From: Colwellia sp.
Lineage (GTDB): Bacteria; Pseudomonadota; Gammaproteobacteria; Enterobacterales; Alteromonadaceae
DNA length: 59,886 nucleotides
Direction of reading: 5' to 3'
Assembly (NCBI GenBank): GCA_022969175.1
Contig: JALJPB010000021.1
Location: forward strand, 1-59,886
Both the position numbers and the translations under genes were made by a program. How positions within the stretch are numbered: position 1 is the first letter of the stretch; every line of letters starts with the position of its first letter. This document shows, piece by piece, positions 16,555 through 25,514 of the stretch. The notes beneath the pieces were generated by a model that saw only the letters and a program-made list of their open reading frames with translations, did no database searches and was not told the origin of the DNA.

Positions 16555-18375
16555 CTAATTTAAGTGTTGCTTGATGAGCTGTAAGAAAGGCTGTCCATAA
16601 CGTAATAACTTGGTATCTCCAACACCACTAATGTTTAAGAAATCTTGTGATGACTTTGGTTTAATACGAGCTAGTTCTGACAATGTAGCATCATTAAAAA
16701 CTATATAAGGTGCAATATCTTCTGCATCTGCAATTTCTTTACGTAAATGTCGAAGTTTAGCGAACAACGCTCTGTCGTAACCAAGCTTGTGTTTAGTATT
16801 TTGCCAATAACTTGCCTTTTGTAATCTAGGACTAGCCAGCATCAGGGGTTCAGTTGCTTTTAATACACCCCGAGCAGCTTCGGTCAAAATCAAAGCAGAC
16901 TGCTGTTCAATGTTCTGCTGTAAGTAACCTAAATGGATCAGCTGCCCAATAATAGAAAACCAATAACCGGCGGTTTTATCTTGACCAATTGCAAAGGTTG
17001 ACACTTTTTGATGATTGTTTTTCAATATTTTAGGGCTCAATTGCCCTCTTAATACCTCAATAACATAACCTATATCACCCTGTTGGTTAATACGAAAAAC
17101 ACAAGACAATACTTTTTTCGCGGCTTGAGTACCATCAAATTGACTGGGTGGGTCTAGGCAAATATCACAGTTACCACATCCTTGATTAGTATATTCAGCA
17201 AAATAATTAAGCACGACCTGACGTCGGCAAGTTTGAGAATCAACAAAGCCGGTCATGGCTTGAAAGCGCTGTAATTCAACATTGACTCGTTGCTCACTCT
17301 CTCCTTCCCCAATGCGCTTTTTTATTCGAGTAATATCTTTTTCATCATGTAAGAATAATGCTTCTGCAGCTAAGCCATCTCGCCCAGCACGACCAATCTC
17401 TTGATAATAAGACTCTAACGTTTTTGGTGGCTCAAAATGTATAACAAATCGAATGTTTGGTTTATTTATACCTAGACCAAAAGCAACTGTGGCAATAATT
17501 ATTTGAATATTATCTTTAGTAAAACCGTCTTGAACAGTATTTCTTATTTCGAGCTCCATACCAGCATGGTAAGTCGCACAATTAATACCTTTTGTTGCTA
17601 AAAACTTACTGAGTTTTTCAACCTGCCAACGGCTATTACAATAAATAATGCCACTGTCATCTTTTCTTTTGTTCAAGTAGCCTAATACTTGTTGTTCGCC
17701 ATTATATTTACTTGCCAATGTTAAACGTATATTAGGCCGATCAAAACTATCAAGGTGAATATATGGGTTGTTAAGTTGCAATTGACTAAGAATATCTTTT
17801 CGGGTTGTTACATCAGCCGTGGCGGTAAGTGCCATTATCGGCACATTGGGAAAATTCCGCTTTATACACTGTAGCTGAGTATAAGAGGGTCTAAAATCAT
17901 GCCCCCATTGGGAAATACAATGCGCTTCATCGATTGCAAACAAGCTAATATCTAGATTGGATAAATTCGTTAAGAAGTAGTGATTACTCAACCGCTCTGG
18001 TGCAACATACAGTAATTTTATATCACCACTATTCAACCGCTGAAAAACTTTATTTATTTCAGCGCCATCTAAACTTGAATTAATAAAAGCAGCGGAAATA
18101 CCTTGATGTACCAAGCTGTCTACTTGATCTTTCATTAGAGCAATTAGTGGTGATACAACGATTGTAACACCGGTTAGCAAGGTTGCAGGCAGCTGATAAC
18201 ACATTGATTTACCGCCACCTGTGGGCATTAATACTAAAGAATCTCGTCCTTGAAACAAGTTCTGAATAATATCTTCTTGGCCACTGCGAAAAGTTTGATA
18301 GCCAAAGAAGTGCTTTAAGCCATCATGCAGTTGTTGGGTGGAAGGGGATAAAGATATGTTCAAGACAAAAATCAC
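16555..18375 (-). CDS. recQ: ATP-dependent DNA helicase RecQ
   Basis: This 3'-5' DNA helicase acts in recombination and stalled-fork repair. The 606-residue order is standard: helicase lobes with Walker A MPTGGGKS and box II DEAH ([16 protein letters not shown]), a zinc-binding RQC region with clustered cysteines (GCGNCDIC), and a C-terminal HRDC domain from about residue 525. The open frame starts at GTG 18375 with no clear Shine-Dalgarno sequence and no early internal ATG, so the exact start is uncertain. recQ next to yigI and rarD is the E. coli order with pldA absent. Confidence 0.95.
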   Translation of the reverse strand: MIFVLNISLSPSTQQLHDGLKHFFGYQTFRSGQEDIIQNLFQGRDSLVLMPTGGGKSMCYQLPATLLTGVTIVVSPLIALMKDQVDSLVHQGISAAFINSSLDGAEINKVFQRLNSGDIKLLYVAPERLSNHYFLTNLSNLDISLFAIDEAHCISQWGHDFRPSYTQLQCIKRNFPNVPIMALTATADVTTRKDILSQLQLNNPYIHLDSFDRPNIRLTLASKYNGEQQVLGYLNKRKDDSGIIYCNSRWQVEKLSKFLATKGINCATYHAGMELEIRNTVQDGFTKDNIQIIIATVAFGLGINKPNIRFVIHFEPPKTLESYYQEIGRAGRDGLAAEALFLHDEKDITRIKKRIGEGESEQRVNVELQRFQAMTGFVDSQTCRRQVVLNYFAEYTNQGCGNCDICLDPPSQFDGTQAAKKVLSCVFRINQQGDIGYVIEVLRGQLSPKILKNNHQKVSTFAIGQDKTAGYWFSIIGQLIHLGYLQQNIEQQSALILTEAARGVLKATEPLMLASPRLQKASYWQNTKHKLGYDRALFAKLRHLRKEIADAEDIAPYIVFNDATLSELARIKPKSSQDFLNISGVGDTKLLRYGQPFLQLIKQHLN

Positions 18376-18498
18376 TTAGCTATTATCAGGACACTAGTTT
18401 AACTCATTGCGATAAAACCAAGCAATTCATTAATGGTACTTCTATCACAATTAATGCTAATCTAGAAAAACAAGTCATCAGACCAGATACATTAATCA

Positions 18499-18954
18499 AT
18501 GAAAAAAGATAAAATTTATCAACAGATTGCAGCGTTATGGACAGAAAACATGCCATTTAATCAATTGCTTGGCTTAGAAATCACTCAATTTAATAGTAAA
18601 CAATCTGAAATTCGTTTTGCATGGCAGGACAAGTTAATCGGCAATCCTATGCAAAAAATCCTTCATGGAGGTGTCACCGCTTCCGCTTTAGACCTTGCAG
18701 GGGGTGTTGTCGCGGCAGCAAATATTATTGAACAATTAGAGGATATTTCTCCTGAAAATATACAAAAAAACCTCAGCAGATTAGGCACAATTGATTTACG
18801 CACTGATTTTTTAAGGCCTGGTAGGGGAGCGGAGTTTTTTGCTACCGCTCGCATAATTAGAAGTGGAAATAAAGTCGCGGTTGCTCGTATGGAATTACAT
18901 AACGAACTTGGCGATCATATTGCTTTTGGCACAGGTACCTACATGGTTGGCTAA
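18499..18954 (+). CDS. yigI: Hotdog thioesterase, YigI-like
   Basis: This 151-residue protein has one hotdog domain of the PaaI type. The signature HGGVTASALDLAGGVVAAA (about 55-73) holds the HGG turn before the long helix, and DLRTDFLRPG follows at about 97. Such enzymes hydrolyse acyl-CoA; YigI has been reported to act on medium to long chains. The position between recQ and rarD matches yigI in enterobacteria, which is the main reason for the symbol. Confidence 0.85.
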   Translation: MKKDKIYQQIAALWTENMPFNQLLGLEITQFNSKQSEIRFAWQDKLIGNPMQKILHGGVTASALDLAGGVVAAANIIEQLEDISPENIQKNLSRLGTIDLRTDFLRPGRGAEFFATARIIRSGNKVAVARMELHNELGDHIAFGTGTYMVG

Positions 18955-19052
18955 TTGGTACCGATAGCTAGAACATTCGAGGGTGGTAGGTTAGCCAATC
19001 AACTTTTTTCTATGATATGATCCGCAAGAAAATTTTCATAACCTATATTACT

Positions 19053-19946
19053 ATGACCAACATTTCAGGCTCTCAAAACCGCTCAGGTGTTCTTAATGCT
19101 ATTAGCGCCTACTTCTTGTGGGGCTTTGCACCGATATATTTCAAACTAATCGATACCATTAACCCTAGTGAAATTCTAATTCACCGCATTCTTTGGTCAA
19201 CCATTCTCTTATTAGTGATTATTGCGATTACTCGCAAAGGGAAAATTTTCATCTTAATGTTACAACAACCTAAGATTTTACTGAAACTTACCATTAGTGC
19301 ATCTTTACTAGCTGTAAATTGGTTTTTATTTATTTGGTCAATTAATAATAACCACCTACTTGATGCAAGCTTAGGATATTTTATTAATCCTCTTTTTAGT
19401 GTTGCTCTAGGGATGGTTTTTCTAGGAGAACGACTGAGAAAGTGGCAAAAAATTGCAGTCGTTTTGGCTATAATTGGGGTATTAATTCAATTAGTCATCG
19501 TTGGCTCATTGCCCATCATTTCATTAGCATTAGCTGGTACATTTGGTATTTATGGCTTGCTACGTAAAAAAATGCACTTAGATTCCATTGTTGGCTTGTT
19601 AGTTGAGTCATTAATGATGTTGCCCATTGCCTTAGGTTTTTGGCTGTTTTTTGTTTCAAGTAATACTAGCAATATGTTTGACAATACTTGGGGATTAAAT
19701 TTAACTTTAATGATGGCTGGTGTGGTAACCACCGCACCACTACTGTGCTTTACTGCTGCAGCTAAAAGACTAACATTATCAAGTCTAGGATTTTTTCAAT
19801 ATATTGGTCCTAGCATAATGTTTATTCTAGCTACGTTTTATTACCAAGAGAATTTACAGTTAAGTAAAATGGTTACTTTTGCATTTATCTGGTTAGCACT
19901 AATTATATACAGTGTTGATTCTATAAAAGCGAGAATAAGCAATTAG
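19053..19946 (+). CDS. rarD: EamA-family transporter RarD
   Basis: RarD is an inner-membrane drug/metabolite-superfamily permease with about ten helices. The N-terminal SGVLNAISAYFLWGFAPIYFK and the following EILIHRILWS are characteristic. The frame opens at ATG 19017, but the ATG at 19053 makes the protein begin as known RarD proteins do (297 residues), so I prefer it; neither has a strong ribosome site. The substrate is not established (chloramphenicol sensitivity phenotypes gave the name). Its last bases overlap the stop codon of the convergent kinase gene, so there is no room for a terminator between them. Confidence 0.9.
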   Translation: MTNISGSQNRSGVLNAISAYFLWGFAPIYFKLIDTINPSEILIHRILWSTILLLVIIAITRKGKIFILMLQQPKILLKLTISASLLAVNWFLFIWSINNNHLLDASLGYFINPLFSVALGMVFLGERLRKWQKIAVVLAIIGVLIQLVIVGSLPIISLALAGTFGIYGLLRKKMHLDSIVGLLVESLMMLPIALGFWLFFVSSNTSNMFDNTWGLNLTLMMAGVVTTAPLLCFTAAAKRLTLSSLGFFQYIGPSIMFILATFYYQENLQLSKMVTFAFIWLALIIYSVDSIKARISN

Positions 19947-21850
19947 ATACTTGCAGGCAACGTTAATACGATGGTTGTGCCGTTACCTTCTGCACTTTCG
20001 ATATTAATCTCTCCAGCCAAATTTTTATTAACAATGTTATAAACTATATTCATCCCTAGGCCTGTACCTCCTTTATTTCTTTTTGTGGTAAAAAACGGTT
20101 CATAGATATTTCTCAATATTTCTATCCCCATACCAATACCATCATCTCGATAAATTAATGTCGCGCAACCATTAGCTGCTCTTTCGATTTCAATGGTGAT
20201 ATTTCCACAGTCGCGCCCTTCAAAACCATGCCGTATTGAGTTAGTAACGAAGTTAGTCAATACTTGGGCAATGGCACCAGGAATTGTTGTTATCGTTAAT
20301 TCTCCTACTCCTTTATAGACATAATTAACTCGATTACGTTTTAATTCAGCAAACAAGGTACCCATAACATCTTCAACATAATCAACTAGGTTCAACTCTC
20401 TAGGATCGCCAACAACTTGGTCTGCTGCAACTTGTTTGAAACTAGTTAATAATACAATAACTCGCTCTAGCGCTTTGGTATTCATTATTGATGATTTTTC
20501 AATATCATCGAGGTACTTATTCATCACAGTTTTTGTTAATGAGCCATCGATAAATTTTTCTTTGATCTGCTCCGTTCTATCTAAAGCTAAACTAGTGGAA
20601 GTTACCGCAATTCCTAACGGGGTATTTATTTCATGGGCAATACCAGCTGTTAATGTGCCCAGAGAAGCCATTTTTTCTGATTGAATAAGTTGCTCTTGAG
20701 TATCTTTTAAGTTATTCAGGGTATTACCAAGTTTCAAGGTTGTTCTTTTATTCTCTTTAAACAATACTACCAATAAAATTGAAACAACTGTCGCAATAAT
20801 GATCAATACTGAGGTCACTAATATATAAGTTTTCTGCTCACTGATTGTCTCGTTTCGATCAACCAGTTCCAATTCTTTTTTATCTAATTGTGATACCTGT
20901 TCATCAACTCTAATTTTTTGTTTTTTTAATATTTGTTTATTCTGAAAAATTGATATTGCCATTTCTTTGTTTTTGTTTTCTTTATCTGTTACTGCTTGCT
21001 TTTGTATCTCCAAATGAGATTCTGCTTGACTTAGTTCTGCTAAAATTGACGACAGTTCTGTTTCTTTTGACCTTAATTCATATTCTTTATCGATCAGGTC
21101 TAAACGCTGAGCATCAACAGCAACTTTTAATTTATTAAATTTAGACTCTTGTTCTGTTAGCGATTTATTCCGGATTAATAAATCGCTATTGAGCTGAGTA
21201 AGTCGTTGGGCAGAATCTGAAATTTGACTCTCTTGAATCGCTAACTTTTCATTTAACGCTATTTCACGTTGCTTAGTTTGCTGCATCGCAGCTTCGTTTT
21301 CTCGGTACAAAGTAGCAACTTCTAATTCTGTCCCACCAAAAAGCAGTAACTCAGCAGACATTGTTAAACTTTCATAAATAATATTCGATTTATTAACTTC
21401 AAATAAAATAGAAGAACCTTGGTTATTGGGTAATAAATTTATCATTACATTGTTCTTATCTTTACTGGCATCACTAACAAGTAAAGTTTGCGTTCGCCTT
21501 ATTTCAGCAGCAATATCAGCAAGTCTATAGTTATGATCTGCAGATACATAGAGTAAATCGGCTGTTTTGGCTTGGTCTGTGGTTATAACGCTCACCACCT
21601 TAATTACCTTACCTTTAACTATTCTCTCATCCAATATGCTTTTTAAGGTATTGAAAAAAATTTTATTGTCGTAAACCGCTAAGGTAAATTGTTGTTTATT
21701 TTTTTCATCCGGCCATTGAGTGTGCTTAATGAATTTAAAAATGAAGGCAGCTTTTACTTGCTCACGATTAAGCTCTTCTGCACTTATATAAGTACAAAAA
21801 CTCATTAGAATGCAAAAATATAAGAGACATAGCCTCTTTATAATCACCAA
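19943..21850 (-). CDS. Sensor histidine kinase with YfiR (DUF4154) domain
   Basis: This 635-residue hybrid begins with a signal peptide and a periplasmic YfiR-like domain (about 25-180; RAAFIFKFIKHTQWP-like KAAFIFKFIKHTQWP is typical). A long coiled coil (about 185-330), a membrane helix (about 345-367) and a cytoplasmic kinase follow. The phosphoacceptor is H406 in GIAHEINTPLG. The ATP-binding lid is complete: N box TNFVTNSIRHG, DDGIGMG near 569, and GTGLGMN near 596. YfiR alone normally restrains a diguanylate cyclase; here the domain is built into a kinase. It is divergent from the TonB receptor gene, and a REC-REC-GGDEF regulator lies beyond that. Confidence 0.88.
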   Translation of the reverse strand: MVIIKRLCLLYFCILMSFCTYISAEELNREQVKAAFIFKFIKHTQWPDEKNKQQFTLAVYDNKIFFNTLKSILDERIVKGKVIKVVSVITTDQAKTADLLYVSADHNYRLADIAAEIRRTQTLLVSDASKDKNNVMINLLPNNQGSSILFEVNKSNIIYESLTMSAELLLFGGTELEVATLYRENEAAMQQTKQREIALNEKLAIQESQISDSAQRLTQLNSDLLIRNKSLTEQESKFNKLKVAVDAQRLDLIDKEYELRSKETELSSILAELSQAESHLEIQKQAVTDKENKNKEMAISIFQNKQILKKQKIRVDEQVSQLDKKELELVDRNETISEQKTYILVTSVLIIIATVVSILLVVLFKENKRTTLKLGNTLNNLKDTQEQLIQSEKMASLGTLTAGIAHEINTPLGIAVTSTSLALDRTEQIKEKFIDGSLTKTVMNKYLDDIEKSSIMNTKALERVIVLLTSFKQVAADQVVGDPRELNLVDYVEDVMGTLFAELKRNRVNYVYKGVGELTITTIPGAIAQVLTNFVTNSIRHGFEGRDCGNITIEIERAANGCATLIYRDDGIGMGIEILRNIYEPFFTTKRNKGGTGLGMNIVYNIVNKNLAGEINIESAEGNGTTIVLTLPASI

Positions 21851-22083
21851 CTTAAACTCCCTACATAGATGAATACCGTTTAATAAAGTATCCCCTCTAA
21901 TATACCTTATTTATAAAAATAGTACTTTGAAACAATTCAATTATAAAAAACACTACTTTTTGCCAGTGAATTTATCACAGTGAATGTTAAGTTTACTTAT
22001 TAAAGACAACACTATCTGGTTGACCATAATAATACTCTCGGTTACTCTTTGTAAATACAGATAATTTTATTTATGGTCGTATT

Positions 22084-24174
22084 TTGTTCTTTTTTAGATT
22101 ACTGCTCTTAATCAGCATTTTTACTGTGCCTTCTGCAAGAGCAAGTCAAACAAATCTTCATTATTTAGACTTGTCATTGGAAGAGTTAATGAAAGTCAAA
22201 GTAACGGTAGCCTCTCTATCCGAAGAGACACTGTTAGAAACGCCTGTTCCTGTCACCCTAATTACTGAGCAAATAATAAAACAAAGTGGCGCTTTGACTT
22301 TAAAAGAATTATTAATTACTTATGTGCCCGGTTTTACCGATATAGAAGATCAAAATGAAATTAATGTTGCTGCTCGAGGCATTTATACTTCAGCCCAGCA
22401 AAAAATATTAATTTTAATTAATGGCCATCGACTCAATTCTAGAAGTTACTCGATGGCAGCTCCAGACTTTGGTATCTCTCTTGATAAGATAAAGCAAATA
22501 GAGGTTCTCAGGGGACCCGCTTCTTCCCTTTATGGTAATGTTTCACTTACCGCTACCATAAATATCATTCTTAAAGAGGCTAAAGATAACCAACAATTGA
22601 GTATCAAAGCACTCATTGGTAATTATGGCCAACAAGGTTTGTCTTTAAATTTTGGCCATCAATTTGACAGTTTTGATTTATTTGCTTGGGCTTCATTATA
22701 TAAAAGCGATGGAGAAAAGATTTATTTGAACCAAAATGAGGTTTATACCGCAGAACCCGCAGCCGACAATCAAGCTATTCTCAATGCTCACCAAGACAAA
22801 TCACCTTATGACATTGGCTTCAACATTAGTAATTCAGAGTTCCATTTTCTTTTTAATTCACATGCAAGTCACTACACTGAACCTTTTTCAGGTGGGGGGC
22901 TAACTGGCGAACCATATAAATATCAAGAGTATGACAAATTTTCTGGCTATGGTGCCGGGCTTGGTTACATTATGAACCATTTAGAGTACGGACGAAAATT
23001 TCACTTGGGAAAATGGCTAAATGAAACTCGAGTTTACTGGGATGATAGTGAAATAATAGTCCCGCTAATTATTGATCCTAGTCAAAAACTGTATGGAGCT
23101 CCACAATGGAAAGACCAATCACTGGGCTTCTTATCAACTTTTGAAACAACATTCTCATTCGGAACATTGCTCACCGGCATTCAAATTGAAGGTTATAAAG
23201 TTTATGGCTCTGAGTTTCCCCTAACCGTTGGGCAACCAGCTATTCAATCTGAAGTTGAAGATATGTTACCTAGTGGTAGTGAAAGTAATAGCTCGGTTTT
23301 CTTACAATATAAACAACAGCTGAGTCATAGTTGGTATACTAATCTCGGCCTTAGATACGATTATAAAAACAGAAAAGCTACCGATAACATTCAAGAGGTT
23401 AGTCCGCGTTTGGCACTGATCTACACCCAAGGTCAAACGAATTTAAAAATCTCTTACTCACAGTCTTTTGTTGATGCTACTTACTGGAACCGTTTTTCTA
23501 ATCTTGCTTCTTTTAAAGGGGCAAAAACTTTAAAACCAGAAAAGCTCCGTTCTCTGCAAGTTTCCCCCTCATTTTCATTGCCTGATTTAAATTTACAATT
23601 AACAACTAACCTATTTTATGATCAGGCAATTGATGTCATTTATCGAGATAACAGCGCCACAACTAATAATTATAGTAATGCCGGTAAACTCGATAGCTGG
23701 GGAATTGAACAAGAAGTAACATATTTTGATAATGATCTGCAAATTCGAATCAATGCGGCCTATCGACAGGCATTGAATAGTGAATTAATTAAGAAAGATC
23801 AAGGTTATATAGAAAATATTCCAGCACTTACCGCTAACTTAATTATTGATAATAAAATAACGAAAAATTTAGCATTGAACCTAACATTTAGATACGTCGG
23901 CAAGCAATATTCACCTATTATTATTCAGCACAATGGTATTAAAATACCAGACCCCTTTCCAAATTCAGGTGTAAGTTTTAATGATCCAAATAATTATATT
24001 GACGCCGCCCTTCTTGTAAATAGCAACATCAACTACCAGTTAAAAGAAAACATGAGTATTAACTTTAAAATTAACAATTTATTTGACCAACAGCATCAAC
24101 AGGGTGGTTCAACACTACACCCTTATCAAAAACCCGGTCGTTGGTATTATATCGCGGCAGAAATTCAATATTAA
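22084..24174 (+). CDS. TonB-dependent outer-membrane receptor
   Basis: This 696-residue protein has a signal peptide ending in SARAS, a plug domain (about 45-160: PVPVTLITEQIIKQSG, ARGIYTSAQQKILILINGHR, IEVLRGPASSLYGN) and a beta-barrel finishing in FDQQHQQGG...AAEIQY with the usual aromatic end. It imports an unidentified ligand using TonB energy. The TTG at 22084 is the only start that keeps the signal peptide in frame. It diverges from the YfiR-kinase gene and abuts the stop of the REC-REC-GGDEF gene with no spacer. Receptors of this type are often next to YfiR-domain genes, suggesting sensing as well as uptake. Confidence 0.88.
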   Translation: MFFFRLLLLISIFTVPSARASQTNLHYLDLSLEELMKVKVTVASLSEETLLETPVPVTLITEQIIKQSGALTLKELLITYVPGFTDIEDQNEINVAARGIYTSAQQKILILINGHRLNSRSYSMAAPDFGISLDKIKQIEVLRGPASSLYGNVSLTATINIILKEAKDNQQLSIKALIGNYGQQGLSLNFGHQFDSFDLFAWASLYKSDGEKIYLNQNEVYTAEPAADNQAILNAHQDKSPYDIGFNISNSEFHFLFNSHASHYTEPFSGGGLTGEPYKYQEYDKFSGYGAGLGYIMNHLEYGRKFHLGKWLNETRVYWDDSEIIVPLIIDPSQKLYGAPQWKDQSLGFLSTFETTFSFGTLLTGIQIEGYKVYGSEFPLTVGQPAIQSEVEDMLPSGSESNSSVFLQYKQQLSHSWYTNLGLRYDYKNRKATDNIQEVSPRLALIYTQGQTNLKISYSQSFVDATYWNRFSNLASFKGAKTLKPEKLRSLQVSPSFSLPDLNLQLTTNLFYDQAIDVIYRDNSATTNNYSNAGKLDSWGIEQEVTYFDNDLQIRINAAYRQALNSELIKKDQGYIENIPALTANLIIDNKITKNLALNLTFRYVGKQYSPIIIQHNGIKIPDPFPNSGVSFNDPNNYIDAALLVNSNINYQLKENMSINFKINNLFDQQHQQGGSTLHPYQKPGRWYYIAAEIQY

Positions 24175-25437
24175 CTATTCGTGCCCACCGTGAACGGTTA
24201 GCTGATTTCGACCATTTTCTTTTGAAACATAGAGTGCGTTATCCGCTTCATTCACTTGCTTAGCGAGTGTTAACTGACTATTAAATATTGCCCCTAAACT
24301 AACTGTAATACTGATGTGATGTTCTTCATACATTAATTGAGCTACGGATAGTTCTCGGCGTAAATCATCCAATTTTGCGTATAACTGGTCTTCATCAACT
24401 CCGGTAATTACCGCAGCAAATTCTTCCCCACCAAGACGAGCAATAATTCCGCCAGTTAAATATTTACGCATATACAAGGCGATGACTTTTAATACATGAT
24501 CACCCGCTTCGTGGCCATAGTTATCGTTTACTTTTTTAAAGAAATCAATATCTAACATGGCAACTGCATAAGGAATGTTTTTTTCTATACACTTAGCGGC
24601 TAAACGTTCTGCATCTCGAAAAAAAGCCCGTCGATTAGGTAATTCCGTTAAATAATCTGTATTAGCGACTTTCTGGATCTGAGCGAAATTATTTAAACTT
24701 TCAATATTTTGCGTAATCCGACAGTAAAACTCTTCAGGACAGAAAGGTTTCCGCAAAAAATCATCAGCACCATTTTTAATAAATCGTGCTGAGTTGATGC
24801 CACTGCTAGCGCCAGAAATACCAATAACAGCTAACTTATCCCGACTGATTTTTTTTCTAATTTCATTTGTTAATTCAATGCCATCCATATTCGGCATTTC
24901 AAGATCGGTGATAACCATCTTAATGTCAGTGTTTTGCTGGAGAACTTCTAATGCCTGAACACCATCATTAGCAACAAACACGGTAAAATTACGGCGTTTT
25001 AATAGCTCTACCACATGGTTACGTGCTGCAGCTGAATCATCAACCACTAAAATACCATTTTTGCTATTGGTTTTTTGCCAATGCAAAATACGCTTTAAAT
25101 AAAGGAAAGCTTGACTGTTTTCTTTAGGAATATAATCGATAACAGGTTTTGCTAATATTTTCTGTCGAGTTTCTTCATCCATTTTACCTGTCATTACTAC
25201 ACTAGGTATTCCATGAGATAAGACACAATCAATAGCTTCACCTTCATTAGCGTCAGGTAGAGCATAATCTATTGTTGCCGCAAAAAAGCTATTATCGCCT
25301 TGCAGTATGCGCTCAACTTCAGCCAACGTTGACGCAACAGTGACTTCAAAATCTAAAGAGTTAGCAATTTGCTTGATAACGGTAGCAATAGGCTTACTGT
25401 CCTCTACTACTAATAATCGATTTGAAATTGACGACAT
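24175..25437 (-). CDS. Response regulator, REC-REC-GGDEF
   Basis: This 420-residue cytosolic regulator has two receiver domains and a cyclase domain. REC1 (about 5-120) has the acidic pair in VVED, phospho-aspartate in TIDYALPD, and VMTG and PKEN. REC2 (about 130-250) has VVDD, ITDLEMPNMDG and RKP, with serine in place of the usual threonine. GGEEF is intact at 336-340, but no RxxD inhibitory site precedes it. The ATG at 25437 has AAGGA seven bases upstream and is preferred to the TTG at 25461. Likely phosphodonor is the YfiR-domain kinase two genes away, by inference only. Confidence 0.88.
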   Translation of the reverse strand: MSSISNRLLVVEDSKPIATVIKQIANSLDFEVTVASTLAEVERILQGDNSFFAATIDYALPDANEGEAIDCVLSHGIPSVVMTGKMDEETRQKILAKPVIDYIPKENSQAFLYLKRILHWQKTNSKNGILVVDDSAAARNHVVELLKRRNFTVFVANDGVQALEVLQQNTDIKMVITDLEMPNMDGIELTNEIRKKISRDKLAVIGISGASSGINSARFIKNGADDFLRKPFCPEEFYCRITQNIESLNNFAQIQKVANTDYLTELPNRRAFFRDAERLAAKCIEKNIPYAVAMLDIDFFKKVNDNYGHEAGDHVLKVIALYMRKYLTGGIIARLGGEEFAAVITGVDEDQLYAKLDDLRRELSVAQLMYEEHHISITVSLGAIFNSQLTLAKQVNEADNALYVSKENGRNQLTVHGGHE

Positions 25438-25459
25438 ATAATTTCCTTCATTGATAACC

Positions 25460-25514
25460 AATAAACATACTTAAATAAACATAGTTAAATAAACATGCTG
25501 AATAAAGACAGTTA
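25460..25514. repeat. Imperfect 14-bp tandem repeat, four units
   Basis: Four consecutive near-copies of AATAAACATAGTTA at 25460-25473, 25474-25487, 25488-25500 (13 bp) and 25501-25514 fill the space between the uvrD stop and the ribosome site of the REC-REC-GGDEF gene. The last unit contains the uvrD stop codon. Confidence 0.8.
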
